Shown here: piece after piece, positions 26,924-36,016 of the stretch
How the letters are laid out: the number at the start of each line of letters is the position of its first letter
Position numbering within the stretch: the first letter of the stretch is position 1
Origin: JAPPHA01 sp965220985
GTDB lineage: Bacteria; Pseudomonadota; Alphaproteobacteria; Rhodobacterales; Rhodobacteraceae
Direction: 5' to 3'
Length of the DNA: 64,000 nucleotides
Assembly (NCBI GenBank): GCA_965220985.1
Contig: OZ244854.1
Span: 1,550,001-1,614,000, forward strand
The notes under the pieces: model-generated
What the model saw: only the letters and a program-made list of their open reading frames with translations
The model's database searches: none
What the model was told of the DNA's origin: nothing
Made by a program: the position numbers and the translations under genes

Positions 26924-27885
26924 GCGCTTACGTCACCATCAAGAGTTTGACCCGGGTCTTCGACGTCTCGAAGCCGTGGTTGAACCGTTTGCTGGAGAGA
27001 CGCGGCCGGATGTTGCTCAAGGCGGTCTCGGATGTCGACTTCGAGATCGAGGAGCGCACGACCTACGCGCTCGTGGGCGAAAGTGGGTCCGGAAAGTCGA
27101 CAATCGGGCGGATGCTGGTCGGGTTGTTGCGGCCGACAGGGGGCATTGTCGAGGTCGAAGGCGTGGATCTCCACACCGAAACCGACCCCGGCAAGATCGC
27201 TCGGGTACGGTCCAACATCCAGATGATCTTTCAGGACCCGTACGCATCGCTCAACCCGCGATGGCGCGTGCGCGACATCATTGCCGAACCGGTGGCGTCG
27301 CTCGGCGGCGCGACCGACGGATTGGCAGAGCGCCTGCTCGAGCAGGTGGGTCTGCATGCTTTGGATTCGGGGAAATTCCCTCACGAATTCTCGGGCGGCC
27401 AGCGACAGCGCATCTGCATCGCGCGCGCCTTGGCGTCAGAGCCGCGACTGATCGTCTGCGACGAACCGACATCAGCACTGGACGTCTCGGTGCAGGCGCA
27501 GGTGCTGAATCTGATGAGCGATTTGAAAGAGCAACTGGGTCTGACCTATCTTCTGATCACGCACGATCTGACGGTCGTCAGGCACATGGCCGATCGCATT
27601 GGCGTGCTCTACCTCGGACGGTTGATCGAAGAGGCGGATCCGCAGTCCCTGTTCGATCATCCCAAGCATCCCTACACCAGAATGCTGCTGGATGCGGCGC
27701 CACGCATGGACGGTTTCGGGCGTGAAGTGGAACCTCCGAAAGGCGAGATCCCCGATCCGATCAACCCGCCAAGCGGTTGTGCCTTCCATCCCCGCTGTCC
27801 GCTCGCACAGGAGATTTGCCGGCGCGAACGGCCAGCGAGTCGCCGCCTCGGAACACGCATGGTGGCGTGTCATTTTGCCGAGTGA
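26920..27885 (+). CDS. ABC transporter ATP-binding protein, DppF-like
   Basis: 321-residue ATPase, partner of the DppD-like protein. Walker A GESGSGKSTIGR, Q-loop MIFQDPYASLNPRW, signature FSGGQRQRICIARAL, Walker B LIVCDEPTSALD, switch histidine LITHDLTVVRHM and the C-terminal GCAFHPRCPLAQEIC motif. No ATG gives a sensible start near the upstream gene; a TTG overlapping its stop by four bases (TTGA) does, so the product most likely begins L-S-A-Y at 26920. Last gene of the importer operon; a 268-base gap follows. Confidence 0.92.
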   Translation: MSAYVTIKSLTRVFDVSKPWLNRLLERRGRMLLKAVSDVDFEIEERTTYALVGESGSGKSTIGRMLVGLLRPTGGIVEVEGVDLHTETDPGKIARVRSNIQMIFQDPYASLNPRWRVRDIIAEPVASLGGATDGLAERLLEQVGLHALDSGKFPHEFSGGQRQRICIARALASEPRLIVCDEPTSALDVSVQAQVLNLMSDLKEQLGLTYLLITHDLTVVRHMADRIGVLYLGRLIEEADPQSLFDHPKHPYTRMLLDAAPRMDGFGREVEPPKGEIPDPINPPSGCAFHPRCPLAQEICRRERPASRRLGTRMVACHFAE

Positions 27886-28153
27886 CGACGGCCTCGGGCT
27901 TCGCACAAGGGTGCAGATTCGCTGATCGAGGTCGCCCAACCGGGCGCGTCGGTGCCGGCGACGATTGGGTTGGTCGCGTCCATTTCTGCGGCATTGTGGT
28001 TGCTCGGGATGCTCAATAGATTGCCGTCGGCACTGCAGCTCGGAGATGCACGCTGGATCAAGGTCCCCGGCTGCTGCGGTGTTTGCGGCAATTGGACGCT
28101 TGCCGATGACTGGAATGATGAAAGGCTGACGTCTTGGATACGGACTTGAGTCC

Positions 28154-30418
28154 ATGACCCGCGCACTCGTTTCTGAACTCGCGACTGACGCCAGAACCGC
28201 GAAGCTTCCCGCCGCCGTGTCGATCGGCCTGGTGATGACCTTGCTCGTCGTCGCTGTTCAGACCTCGATTGCCAGCATCATCTTTGCGGGCCCGCTCTCT
28301 CCGCATGTCGCCCTCGGGACCGGCGCCGCGCTCGCTGGCGCCAGCGCGCTCTGTCTCGTGACCGCCTTGTTCGGCAGCTATCCCGGGACGATATCGCTTC
28401 CTCAGTTCCCGGTCGCGGCGGGTCTCGTGGCCATTTCGACCACTCTCGGCATCCGCATGGAGGCAGCTTCCAGCGAAGAGATGGCCGCAACGATGATGGC
28501 GATCCTCGTGTGCTCGACCACTGCCACGGGACTGTGCTTTTCGCTCATCGGCTGGTTTCGGCTCTCCAACTTCCTTCGTTTCATGCCCTATCCGCTGGTT
28601 GGCGGCTTCCTCGCCGGACTTGGCTGGGTCCTGTCGCTCAGCGGCATCAAGATGGCGAGCGGGATCGGGCTGTCGTGGCATACTCTCCCCCAGTTCATCG
28701 AGGCCGACACCCTTTGGAGATGGGGACCGTGCGTCGCATACGCGGTCCTGCTGTTTGCGGTGACGAGGCGATGGTCCCACTACCTGATCGTGCCGGGATC
28801 GATCCTTCTCGGCATCGTGCTCTACAGGGTCGCGTTGTTCATGCTCGACATCCCCGATGAGGCGGCGCGGAGCGCGGGAATCCTGTTCGTCGGGCTTTCC
28901 GGGGGTTACCACTGGCCTTCGCTCGGACCGGACTTGCTCGCGCAGGTGGATTGGTGGACTGTCGCATCCCAGGTTCCGGGCGTCCTCTCCCTGGTTCTGA
29001 TCGCATTGATGGCCATTGTCATGAACGGCGGCGCACTCGAATTGGGGACTGGCAGGGACATCGACATGAACCGCGAGTTCCGGGCTGAAGGCGCCGCATG
29101 TCTTGTTGCAGGGCTCGGTCCAAGCGTTCCCGGTTGCAACGTCGTTCAGATGTCCCTGTTGAGCCGCGCGGTCAAGGCGGAGACCCGATTCACCGGCATC
29201 GTCGTGGCCTGCGGCCTTTTCGGCGTTCTGGTGTTCGGCGGCGGTCTGCTCGGGCTGCTTCCGATGCCCATTCTCGGCGGGCTCGTTCTGTTCATGGGAT
29301 TTGGCCTGATCCGCGATTGGGTCTTCACGATCCGAAAATCCATTCCAGCCACCGATTATGCAGTCGTCCTGATCGTGTCTGTGGTGATTGGCGGCTTTGG
29401 ATTCGTGCAAGGCGTCGCCGTTGGACTGGTGATTGCCGTCGTGATTTTCGTGGTGCACTTCAGCCATGTCGACGTGATCGGCACGTCGTTTGCAGGCAGC
29501 GATCGGCACAGCACGCGGCGTCGATCTGCCGTGCACCGCGCCCTGCTTCGGGAGCAGGGTCGCAGGGTTCGGGTCTATCGGCTCAAGGGATTTGTCATTT
29601 TCGGCAACGTGTCTCCGTTGGGAGAGCGCGTGAATGACGCCTTGCGTCAGAAGCCGTCGCCCTTGTGCCTGGTTCTCGATTTCACGGGGGTCTCCGGGTT
29701 CGATGTCTCGGCGGCCAATGTCATTTCCCGCTGCATTCGAGCGGCATCCGCTCAGGGCACCCAGGTGGTGATCAGCTCCATATCCGGACGGGCGAGGGGA
29801 ATCGTCGAACGCATCCTCGGCGAGGACGAATGGGAACGTCTCGTGTTCACCGACGAACTCGACAGCGCCCTCGAGCATTGCGAGGATCTTGTCATCGCGG
29901 AGTGGAACGAGAGCCACGCTGACAAGGAACAGGAACGCGATGCCCTGTTTTCGTCCTCGATCAACGAGGCAATGCGGCAAGTGGAAACCCATGCGCGCTT
30001 TGAAGACCTGGTCGACCGGCTGAAACCTCGTTTGCGGGAGTGCCGGTTTGCCGCAGGAGAGGTCATCGTGGCACAGGGAGAGATGGGCGAAGGCATGCAC
30101 CTGTTCGTCGAAGGCCGCGCAACCGCCAAAATGGCCGAGACGGGTGTCCGAGTCGATGAATTCGGTCCCGGGGACATCCTGATGCCGCAATCGTCGATCG
30201 GTCCCTGCACGGCGCCGATCACCGTTGTTGCATCTGAACAGTGTCGGACCCTCGTCATGAACCCCGAGGCAAGATTGTCGCTTGAGCGTGACCACCCCAA
30301 ACTTGCGCTGGAGCTCGACAGATACGTCATCGAGGGCATCGCCAAGCAGACTGACGGACAGTCCCTGCGTGAACGCATCGAGCAACACGACTCGGAACAG
30401 GACGTGTCAGTGGGCTGA
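28154..30418 (+). CDS. SulP-family anion transporter with STAS and cyclic-nucleotide-binding domains
   Basis: 754-residue fusion. Residues about 1-440 are a SulP membrane domain with ten or more hydrophobic segments (for example PLVGGFLAGLGWVLSL, SVIGG-like loops and GGGLLGLLPMPILGGLVLFMG). Residues about 470-570 form a STAS domain (VYRLKGFVIFGNVS, LVLDFTGVSGFDVSAANV). Residues about 630-730 are a cNMP-binding beta roll (FAAGEVIVAQGEMGEGMHLFVEGRA, GPGDIL). SulP proteins carry sulfate, bicarbonate or dicarboxylates across the inner membrane; the C-terminal domain suggests direct gating by cAMP or a related ligand. A 268-base gap separates it from the ABC operon, so it is probably transcribed on its own. 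Confidence 0.9.
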   Translation: MTRALVSELATDARTAKLPAAVSIGLVMTLLVVAVQTSIASIIFAGPLSPHVALGTGAALAGASALCLVTALFGSYPGTISLPQFPVAAGLVAISTTLGIRMEAASSEEMAATMMAILVCSTTATGLCFSLIGWFRLSNFLRFMPYPLVGGFLAGLGWVLSLSGIKMASGIGLSWHTLPQFIEADTLWRWGPCVAYAVLLFAVTRRWSHYLIVPGSILLGIVLYRVALFMLDIPDEAARSAGILFVGLSGGYHWPSLGPDLLAQVDWWTVASQVPGVLSLVLIALMAIVMNGGALELGTGRDIDMNREFRAEGAACLVAGLGPSVPGCNVVQMSLLSRAVKAETRFTGIVVACGLFGVLVFGGGLLGLLPMPILGGLVLFMGFGLIRDWVFTIRKSIPATDYAVVLIVSVVIGGFGFVQGVAVGLVIAVVIFVVHFSHVDVIGTSFAGSDRHSTRRRSAVHRALLREQGRRVRVYRLKGFVIFGNVSPLGERVNDALRQKPSPLCLVLDFTGVSGFDVSAANVISRCIRAASAQGTQVVISSISGRARGIVERILGEDEWERLVFTDELDSALEHCEDLVIAEWNESHADKEQERDALFSSSINEAMRQVETHARFEDLVDRLKPRLRECRFAAGEVIVAQGEMGEGMHLFVEGRATAKMAETGVRVDEFGPGDILMPQSSIGPCTAPITVVASEQCRTLVMNPEARLSLERDHPKLALELDRYVIEGIAKQTDGQSLRERIEQHDSEQDVSVG

Positions 30419-30607
30419 TGCGCCGCTGCCGGGACGTGACCGGTCGGGGAGCACTTATCGCCTTGTTGGCAGATTGGCTGTTGACGTTCGCCACGCGAGA
30501 CCGTGTCCCAAGTGTGACTGCGGGTTGAATGCGGGCTCAAACGCACTAGATAGACGATGCGAATTTCCGCGAATTTCTTCCAACATGCTTGATATGAGGA
30601 ACGGGCA

Positions 30608-31435
30608 ATGACACGACACTCCAAGATTTCCATAGGTGATTCCGACATCTTTGTTCTGGAAGACGGTGGCACCGAATTTGACAACGAGGTGTTCCCCGCC
30701 GTCGATCCAGACAGGATCGACTCGATACTGTCTGACAATGGCGCGTCAGCGATCGAAACCAGTTTCAATGCGTTCCTCGTCCGTCAGGGCGACGCAAACG
30801 TGCTCGTCGATTGCGGGGCGGCAGACGTGTTCGGCGACGCCGCCGGTCACATCCACGACGTGCTGAAGGACATTGGAGTCACTGCAAGCGACATTTCGCA
30901 TCTGGTGCTCACGCATTTGCATCCCGACCACATCGCGGGTGCGATCGATGGTGACGGCAACGTCGTCTTTGGAAACGCGGAGGTCTTCATTCCCGAAAAT
31001 GAACACGCATACTGGGTCGACGACAGCAATTTTGCCAATGCCGAAGGCATGGCGGCCGATTGGCGAGGCGTGGCGCTGTCGGTGCTGGATGCCTACAAGG
31101 ACAGGACGACACTGGTTGCTGCCAATGCCGATCTGGCGGGAGGCGTGACGCTGGTTGACATGCCGGGCCACACGCCGGGTCACGTCGGTTTTCGCGTGGA
31201 CTCGGGTTCCGACAGCTTCATCAACATTTGCGATGCACTGCACGCCCAGGTCCTGCAGTTCGCCGACCCGACCATCTGTGCGGCATTTGATGTTGACCCC
31301 GATGGCGCGATCCAGACCCGCAAGAAAGTGCTCGACATGATCGCTGCCGATCGATTGCCGTTCAGCGGCGGGCACATTCTGGGCGCTGGAATCCATCACC
31401 TCGAGCGGTCAGGATCGGGATACCGTCTTGCGTGA
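30608..31435 (+). CDS. Metallo-beta-lactamase-fold hydrolase (lactonase-like)
   Basis: 275-residue soluble protein with the zinc motif HLVLTHLHPDHIAGAI (HxHxDH), a further ligand in DMPGHTPGHVGF and a C-terminal histidine in FSGGHILG. The N-terminal LVDCGAADVFGDAAG strand is typical of the family. It lacks a signal peptide. The closest subgroup by eye is the AHL-lactonase/AttM-like branch, but such proteins also hydrolyse other esters or lactones, so no specific substrate is claimed. GAGGA lies upstream of the ATG. Confidence 0.82.
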   Translation: MTRHSKISIGDSDIFVLEDGGTEFDNEVFPAVDPDRIDSILSDNGASAIETSFNAFLVRQGDANVLVDCGAADVFGDAAGHIHDVLKDIGVTASDISHLVLTHLHPDHIAGAIDGDGNVVFGNAEVFIPENEHAYWVDDSNFANAEGMAADWRGVALSVLDAYKDRTTLVAANADLAGGVTLVDMPGHTPGHVGFRVDSGSDSFINICDALHAQVLQFADPTICAAFDVDPDGAIQTRKKVLDMIAADRLPFSGGHILGAGIHHLERSGSGYRLA

Positions 31436-31638
31436 TCCTCGTCTCGCGGAGCGCTGGATCGACTGATCCCGTTCATTGCCCGAGCGCGATAATGGTCGCT
31501 GTTCGTTTGCACAGAGGGCGAAGCCGTCGCGGCATCGTTGCGCCTCAAAGGCGCCGGGTAGCGGTTGACTCGTGGCGGCGTCGGTGCGAGCGGTGAGTCG
31601 AGGACCGCACGCCGATAGACTGGGAGGAGTGCCATCCC

Positions 31639-32982
31639 GTGAACAGTTGGCATGATCTGAGCGAGCTGGCGCTGAAATCTGCCGTTTCGGCTGGAGCTGA
31701 TGCGGCCGAGGCATTGGTCAATGCGGGCCAGAGCGTCTCGGTCGATGTCAGGCATGGAAAGCTGGAACAGGCCGATCGCTCCGAAGGCACCGAAGTGGGG
31801 CTGCGCGTGCTGGTCGGTTGTCGACAGGCGGTGGTGTCCGGCTCTGACACGTCGGCCAGCGCCATCGACGAGATGGCCCGGCGGGCCGTGGCCATGGCGC
31901 GCGAAGCGCCGGAAGATCCGACCTGCGGTCTTGCGGACCCGAGCCAGTTGGCCTCCCCGGACGATCGTGACGATCTCGACATGGTCAGCGGGGAGCAGCC
32001 TCCGTCGCCCGAAGACTTGCAGGCATGGGCACTCGAGGCTGAAGCCGCAGCCAGCGCGGTCGATGGCGTTGCGATGATCGACGCTGCCGGTGCGACCTGG
32101 AGTTCAGGCGAGAGCATCGTTGCCGCGACCAATGGATTTTGCGGAACGCGCGCCCAGACCTCGTACTCGCTTGGTTGTGTCGCGATTTCGGGCGCAGGCC
32201 AGGACATGGAGCGCGAATCCTGCTTCGAGCGACGCAGTCACCGCGAGGATCTGCCGGATCCCGACGAGGTGGGTCGAACTGCCGGCGAGCGTGCCGCCGC
32301 ACGCGCAGGGTCCAGAAAACCCGCATCCGGAGTGTTTCCGGTCCTGTTCGACGAACGAGTCTCCAGCTCCCTCGTTGGCCATATCCTTGCAGCAATCAAC
32401 GGGACAGCGATCGTGAGGAACACGAGCTGGTTGCTCGATGCCCTGGACACGGCAATCCTGCCATCGGATCTCTCGATCGTCGAGCGGCCGCATCGGCCGC
32501 GGATCTTTGGTTCGAAACGGTTCGATGCGGAGGGTCTTCCGACCCGCGAACGCAGGATCGTGGATGCAGGCGTGCTCAAGGGCTGGGTCCTCGATCTCGG
32601 AACCGCGAGGCGACTTGGCCGCGAAAGCACGGCGAATGCGTCACGGGGTGTTGGCGGGCCGCCGGCGCCATCAGCAGGCAACATCGTTCTGGAAGGCGTG
32701 CAGCATTCACGATCTTCGTTGCTGGAGCGAATGGGAACCGGCCTTCTCGTGACGTCATTGATGGGACGCGCGATCAATCCAACCACGGGAGACTACTCGC
32801 GCGGGGCATCGGGATTCTGGGTCGAGAACGGCGAGGTGACCTTTCCCGTCCATGAATGCACGATCGCGGGCAACCTGCGCCAGATGCTTCTCACCCTCGA
32901 GGCTGCGGACGATGCGCGATCGCATCGACCGGATCTGGTGCCGAGCCTGCTGGTCGACGGCATGACAATTGCGGGCGACTGA
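31639..32982 (+). CDS. pmbA: TldE/PmbA-family protein
   Basis: 447-residue member of the TldD/TldE family. TldE (PmbA) is the non-metal partner of TldD in a heteromeric protease that matures peptide antibiotics and, in bacteria generally, works on unfolded or modified peptides. Visible family blocks are SVDVRHGKLEQADRSEGTEVGLRVLVG, FPVLFDERVSSSLVGHILAAING, RGVGGPPAPSAGN and the C-terminal PSLLVDGMTIAG end. The HExxxH zinc motif of TldD is absent, as expected for TldE. The start is a GTG preceded by GGGAGGAG with a 9-base spacing. TldD itself is not in the window. Confidence 0.88.
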   Translation: MNSWHDLSELALKSAVSAGADAAEALVNAGQSVSVDVRHGKLEQADRSEGTEVGLRVLVGCRQAVVSGSDTSASAIDEMARRAVAMAREAPEDPTCGLADPSQLASPDDRDDLDMVSGEQPPSPEDLQAWALEAEAAASAVDGVAMIDAAGATWSSGESIVAATNGFCGTRAQTSYSLGCVAISGAGQDMERESCFERRSHREDLPDPDEVGRTAGERAAARAGSRKPASGVFPVLFDERVSSSLVGHILAAINGTAIVRNTSWLLDALDTAILPSDLSIVERPHRPRIFGSKRFDAEGLPTRERRIVDAGVLKGWVLDLGTARRLGRESTANASRGVGGPPAPSAGNIVLEGVQHSRSSLLERMGTGLLVTSLMGRAINPTTGDYSRGASGFWVENGEVTFPVHECTIAGNLRQMLLTLEAADDARSHRPDLVPSLLVDGMTIAGD

Positions 32983-33260
32983 CGCGACAAGCAACACGCC
33001 CTTGCGTTGAAGTGCGCGGCAAGTGAGACGACTTGCAAATCGGCCTCTGTCGCGCCGGCCTGGAAGGCTCGAACTGCTTGAGGATACCGCGGAGCTGCAG
33101 GCCCGGCACCGTGGGGACAGACAGCGGACTTGCGACATCTGGTTGGATTTGAGCCCGGAATGTGTCAGTCAAGTCATGGCGAAATCCGATTTGCGAATGC
33201 GCCGGGGTCCAGTGATCATGCCAAATGATCGAAAACGAAGCATCAGTCGGGGAGAAAGAG

Positions 33261-33506
33261 ATGGCGCGCCGCTTGCATCTCGTGTTCGGGGGAGAACTGA
33301 CGGACCCGGAACGCATGGTTTTTCGAGATCTTGATGACATCGACATCGTTGGCATATTTCCGGATTATGAATCCGCTTGCGACGCATGGCGCAGCCGTGC
33401 CCAGCAGACGGTCGACAACGCGCGCATGCGGTATTTCATCGCCGACCTTCACCGCCTGCGTGAAGACGTCGATGATGTCTCGGAGGACTCCGAGCAATCC
33501 GATTGA
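33261..33506 (+). CDS. DUF4170-domain protein
   Basis: 81-residue protein: MARRLHLVFGGELTDPERMVFRDLDDIDIVGIFPDYESACDAWRSRAQQTVDNARMRYFIADLHRL, then an acidic tail. This matches DUF4170, a small alphaproteobacterial family of unknown function commonly found next to lipid A/Kdo genes. The ATG at 33261 has GGGGAGA at a suitable distance and is preferred to one 12 codons earlier. The lpxK gene follows, in line with the known neighbourhood, but the nucleotidase and Kdo transferase that often accompany it are missing here. Confidence 0.8.
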   Translation: MARRLHLVFGGELTDPERMVFRDLDDIDIVGIFPDYESACDAWRSRAQQTVDNARMRYFIADLHRLREDVDDVSEDSEQSD

Positions 33507-33677
33507 CGGCACGCGACACGGTCGTGACCGAGTCTGTCAGGCTTGGGCTTGTCGCGAGCGCGTCGCAAAGGTGCACGACGCCGGCTGTCAGCGCTTGAGT
33601 GGGTTCAATCCCGTTTTCGTGAATCGGTCTCCGCGTTCATTTCAGCGGCCGCGTCTCGGGCCACCTTGCATGTTCCG

Positions 33678-34700
33678 ATGCCAAGCCTGAAACCGCCCAG
33701 GTTCTGGTTCAACCCGCCGACAAATCCGGGCTGGATTTCGGCGGCGACCACTCCGCTCAGCGTCATTTGGCGTTCTGCAACAAGGCGTCGTCTCCGCTCC
33801 GGACGGCGGGCGACCCTTGGCGTGCCGGTGATCTGCGTCGGAAACGTCAGTGTCGGGGGCAGCGGCAAAACGCCGACCGTGATCGAGATCGTTTCGCGGC
33901 TGATTGCCAGGGGCGAGCGCCCGCATGTTCTGTCCAAAGGGTACGGAGGGACATCAGTCGGGCCGGTGATGGTCGATCCTTCCGTTCACGAAGCCGGTCA
34001 CGTTGGCGACGAGCCATTGCTTCATTCTGCCTTCGCGCCGACCTGGGTCGCGCGGGACCGTCTGAAAGGGGGGCAGACAGCTGTTGCAGTCGGCGCCACG
34101 GCGATTGTCATGGACGACGGATTCCAGAATTCCGACCTCTGGCACGATCTTTCCGTGATTGTCGTCAATGCCAAAACGGGCTTTGGAAATGGCCGCGTGG
34201 TTCCTGCCGGCCCGTTGAGGGAAACCGTCGAGGACGCTCTGGCACGAGCCGACCTGGTTGTCTCGATCGGATCCAATGACGAACATGAAGCGCTGTTGAC
34301 GCAGTGGCCGGCGCTGCAAGAGGTTCCGTGTGTGCGGGCAAGACTGGAGGTCCTGCCCACGGGCATGGACTGGGAAGGGCAAAGAGTGATGGCCTTTGCT
34401 GGAATCGCTCACCCAGAGCGCTTCTACGCAACGCTTGGCGAGCTCGGCGCAGATGTTGCGGGAACCAGGAGCTTTGCGGACCATCAGGCCTATGGTCCGG
34501 GCATCTTGAGGCGGCTGGAGCGCGACGCAGCCAGGCTTGATGCGCAACTCGTGACCACGGAAAAGGATTCGGTTCGCCTGCCGCCTCAATATCGCACGCG
34601 AGTCCTGAGCGTGCCGATCAGGCTGGTCATGCAGGATCCATCGACGCTCGACGAAAAACTCGGCGAGATCCAGGAGCCTGACCAACAAGGAATGCCTTGA
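33678..34700 (+). CDS. lpxK: Tetraacyldisaccharide 4'-kinase
   Basis: 340-residue inner-membrane-associated P-loop kinase that phosphorylates the 4' position of the lipid A disaccharide. The N-terminal PRFWFNPPTNPGW is a membrane-anchoring region, the Walker A is GNVSVGGSGKTP, then GYGGTSVGPVMV, GDEPLLHS, AVGATAIVMDDGFQN (catalytic Asp region) and VVPAGPLRE. Length is normal. The ATG at 33678 was chosen because the conserved membrane region starts directly after it; the frame runs 45 codons further upstream without family similarity. Confirms that the organism makes lipid A. Confidence 0.93.
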   Translation: MPSLKPPRFWFNPPTNPGWISAATTPLSVIWRSATRRRLRSGRRATLGVPVICVGNVSVGGSGKTPTVIEIVSRLIARGERPHVLSKGYGGTSVGPVMVDPSVHEAGHVGDEPLLHSAFAPTWVARDRLKGGQTAVAVGATAIVMDDGFQNSDLWHDLSVIVVNAKTGFGNGRVVPAGPLRETVEDALARADLVVSIGSNDEHEALLTQWPALQEVPCVRARLEVLPTGMDWEGQRVMAFAGIAHPERFYATLGELGADVAGTRSFADHQAYGPGILRRLERDAARLDAQLVTTEKDSVRLPPQYRTRVLSVPIRLVMQDPSTLDEKLGEIQEPDQQGMP

Positions 34701-34784
34701 ACGCAATCTCCGCGATCCCGATCGGTTGATCAACTGCTCACGGCATGGGCGCGCGCCGCACTCGCGATTCAGGCCGGCTCATGG

Positions 34785-35435
34785 TCAATTGCCAAGCTCG
34801 TCATTGATCAAACGACGCAACTCGCTGTAGCCCAGGTTTCCGTGATTGACCCCGTTGATGACGATTGAGGGTGTCCCTTCCACGTCATCTGCCTTCATTT
34901 CGGATTCCGACTTCTTGATCATTGCCAGGGCAAAATCGCGATCTTGCATGCACTCGGCGATCGTCGCGCGGCTCATGCCTGCAAGGCTCCCGATGCGTAT
35001 GAGCCGCTCGGCCACTTTGGCCGGGTCTTTCTCACGCGACCAGTCGTCCTGCCGCTTGAGAAGCAGGTCGACCACGGCAAAGTAGCGCGACGGTTCCGCG
35101 CAACGCGCCAGAATTGCCGCCCAGAGACCGGAGCGATCGAAATACACCTCCCTGAACACGAAGCGTATCTTTCCGGTATCGATGAACTCCGCCTTCAGAT
35201 ATGGATAGACGACCTCATGGAACCTTGCGCAGTGCGGGCAGGTCAGGGAGGCATACTCTCGAACCTCGACCTTGGCGTCTTCTGCGCCCAGCCACATTTC
35301 CTGCACGTCGATTCCTGCTGAATCCTGCGCTTGCAACGGGCCTTGCCAAACAAACCCTGCGGCAAGGGAAGCCAGCATGGCGAGTGTCGCGCGTCGAGGC
35401 AGTTGCATCGCTGTGTCGGGCCGTCTGTCAATCAT
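34785..35435 (-). CDS. DsbA-family exported thiol:disulfide oxidoreductase
   Basis: 216-residue thioredoxin-fold protein with active site CPHC in YASLTCPHCARFH, DSGKIRF-like VFREVYFDRSGLWA and the cis-proline block EGTPSIVING. A twin-arginine-like signal (LPRRATLAMLASLAAGF) precedes an Ala-Gln cleavage region, so export by Tat or Sec to the periplasm is likely. The ATG at 35435 overlaps the stop of the upstream DUF721 gene by eight bases, matching the conserved alphaproteobacterial mutY-DUF721-dsbA order. The smc gene usually found downstream is not here. Confidence 0.88.
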   Translation of the reverse strand: MIDRRPDTAMQLPRRATLAMLASLAAGFVWQGPLQAQDSAGIDVQEMWLGAEDAKVEVREYASLTCPHCARFHEVVYPYLKAEFIDTGKIRFVFREVYFDRSGLWAAILARCAEPSRYFAVVDLLLKRQDDWSREKDPAKVAERLIRIGSLAGMSRATIAECMQDRDFALAMIKKSESEMKADDVEGTPSIVINGVNHGNLGYSELRRLINDELGN

Positions 35436-35991
35436 GTCGTGATCCTTTTTTCTCGGAGTGATCAGGTTGGTCGTCGTGATCCTGTGTGTAGACGTGTTCA
35501 CCAAGAGCCGTCATGGCTCGCCTCAGATCGTCATCCTCGAGGTCATCGATCGCGCGTTGAACATCTGTGGGCAGAGGTTCGGGCGTCGGGTTTCCACCGT
35601 CGTCACTGTCGTGGTCTCGCCGGACCGGGATGCCGGGGTAGGTCGAGGAGGTCTGGGTCAGCGTGATCCGCGCAATTGCCGTGTAACCGTAGTATGCATT
35701 GATTCGGCGCATGATTTCGGGCGTGTGCATCTGAAGAATCGGTGCAACGGCGCCATTGACCTGGACGGTCAGCGTGCCGCCAAGCCCTTTGCGTGAATGG
35801 CTCACCTTGATCGGCAAGGTGACGGCCGCAAAGTTCTTGCCGACGATCTCTTGCCAGTGCGTGATCAGACGCATCTCGGCAAAGCCGCGCTTTCCAAAAT
35901 ACGTCCTGAACTGGTTTCTGAGCACATCGGCGATCCTGACGGAACCGCTCCGCCATTGTCTTTGCGACTGGACCGCGTCTTTTGCGCTCAT
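35428..35991 (-). CDS. DUF721/DciA-like protein
   Basis: 187-residue protein. The N-terminal 110 residues (IADVLRNQFRTYFGKRGFAEMRLITHWQEIVGKNFA, LTVQVNGAVAPILQMHTPEIMRRINAYYG) match DUF721, the family of DciA, the replicative helicase operator found in bacteria lacking DnaC. The C-terminal part is acidic and probably disordered. Divergent from mutY; an alternative in-frame ATG at 36018 would overlap the mutY ATG. The DsbA gene follows with overlapping ends. Given the dnaA block elsewhere in the window, a replication role is plausible but not proven. Confidence 0.8.
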   Translation of the reverse strand: MSAKDAVQSQRQWRSGSVRIADVLRNQFRTYFGKRGFAEMRLITHWQEIVGKNFAAVTLPIKVSHSRKGLGGTLTVQVNGAVAPILQMHTPEIMRRINAYYGYTAIARITLTQTSSTYPGIPVRRDHDSDDGGNPTPEPLPTDVQRAIDDLEDDDLRRAMTALGEHVYTQDHDDQPDHSEKKGSRHD

Positions 35992-36016
35992 CCGACTCGA
36001 CTCTTTTTGAGATGAC

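Noticed and set aside
28058..30388. 776-codon open frame antisense to the SulP fusion
   Set aside because: Composition of GC-rich codons on the real strand leaves the opposite frame open; the protein would be rich in Asp, His, Arg and Gln with no motif.
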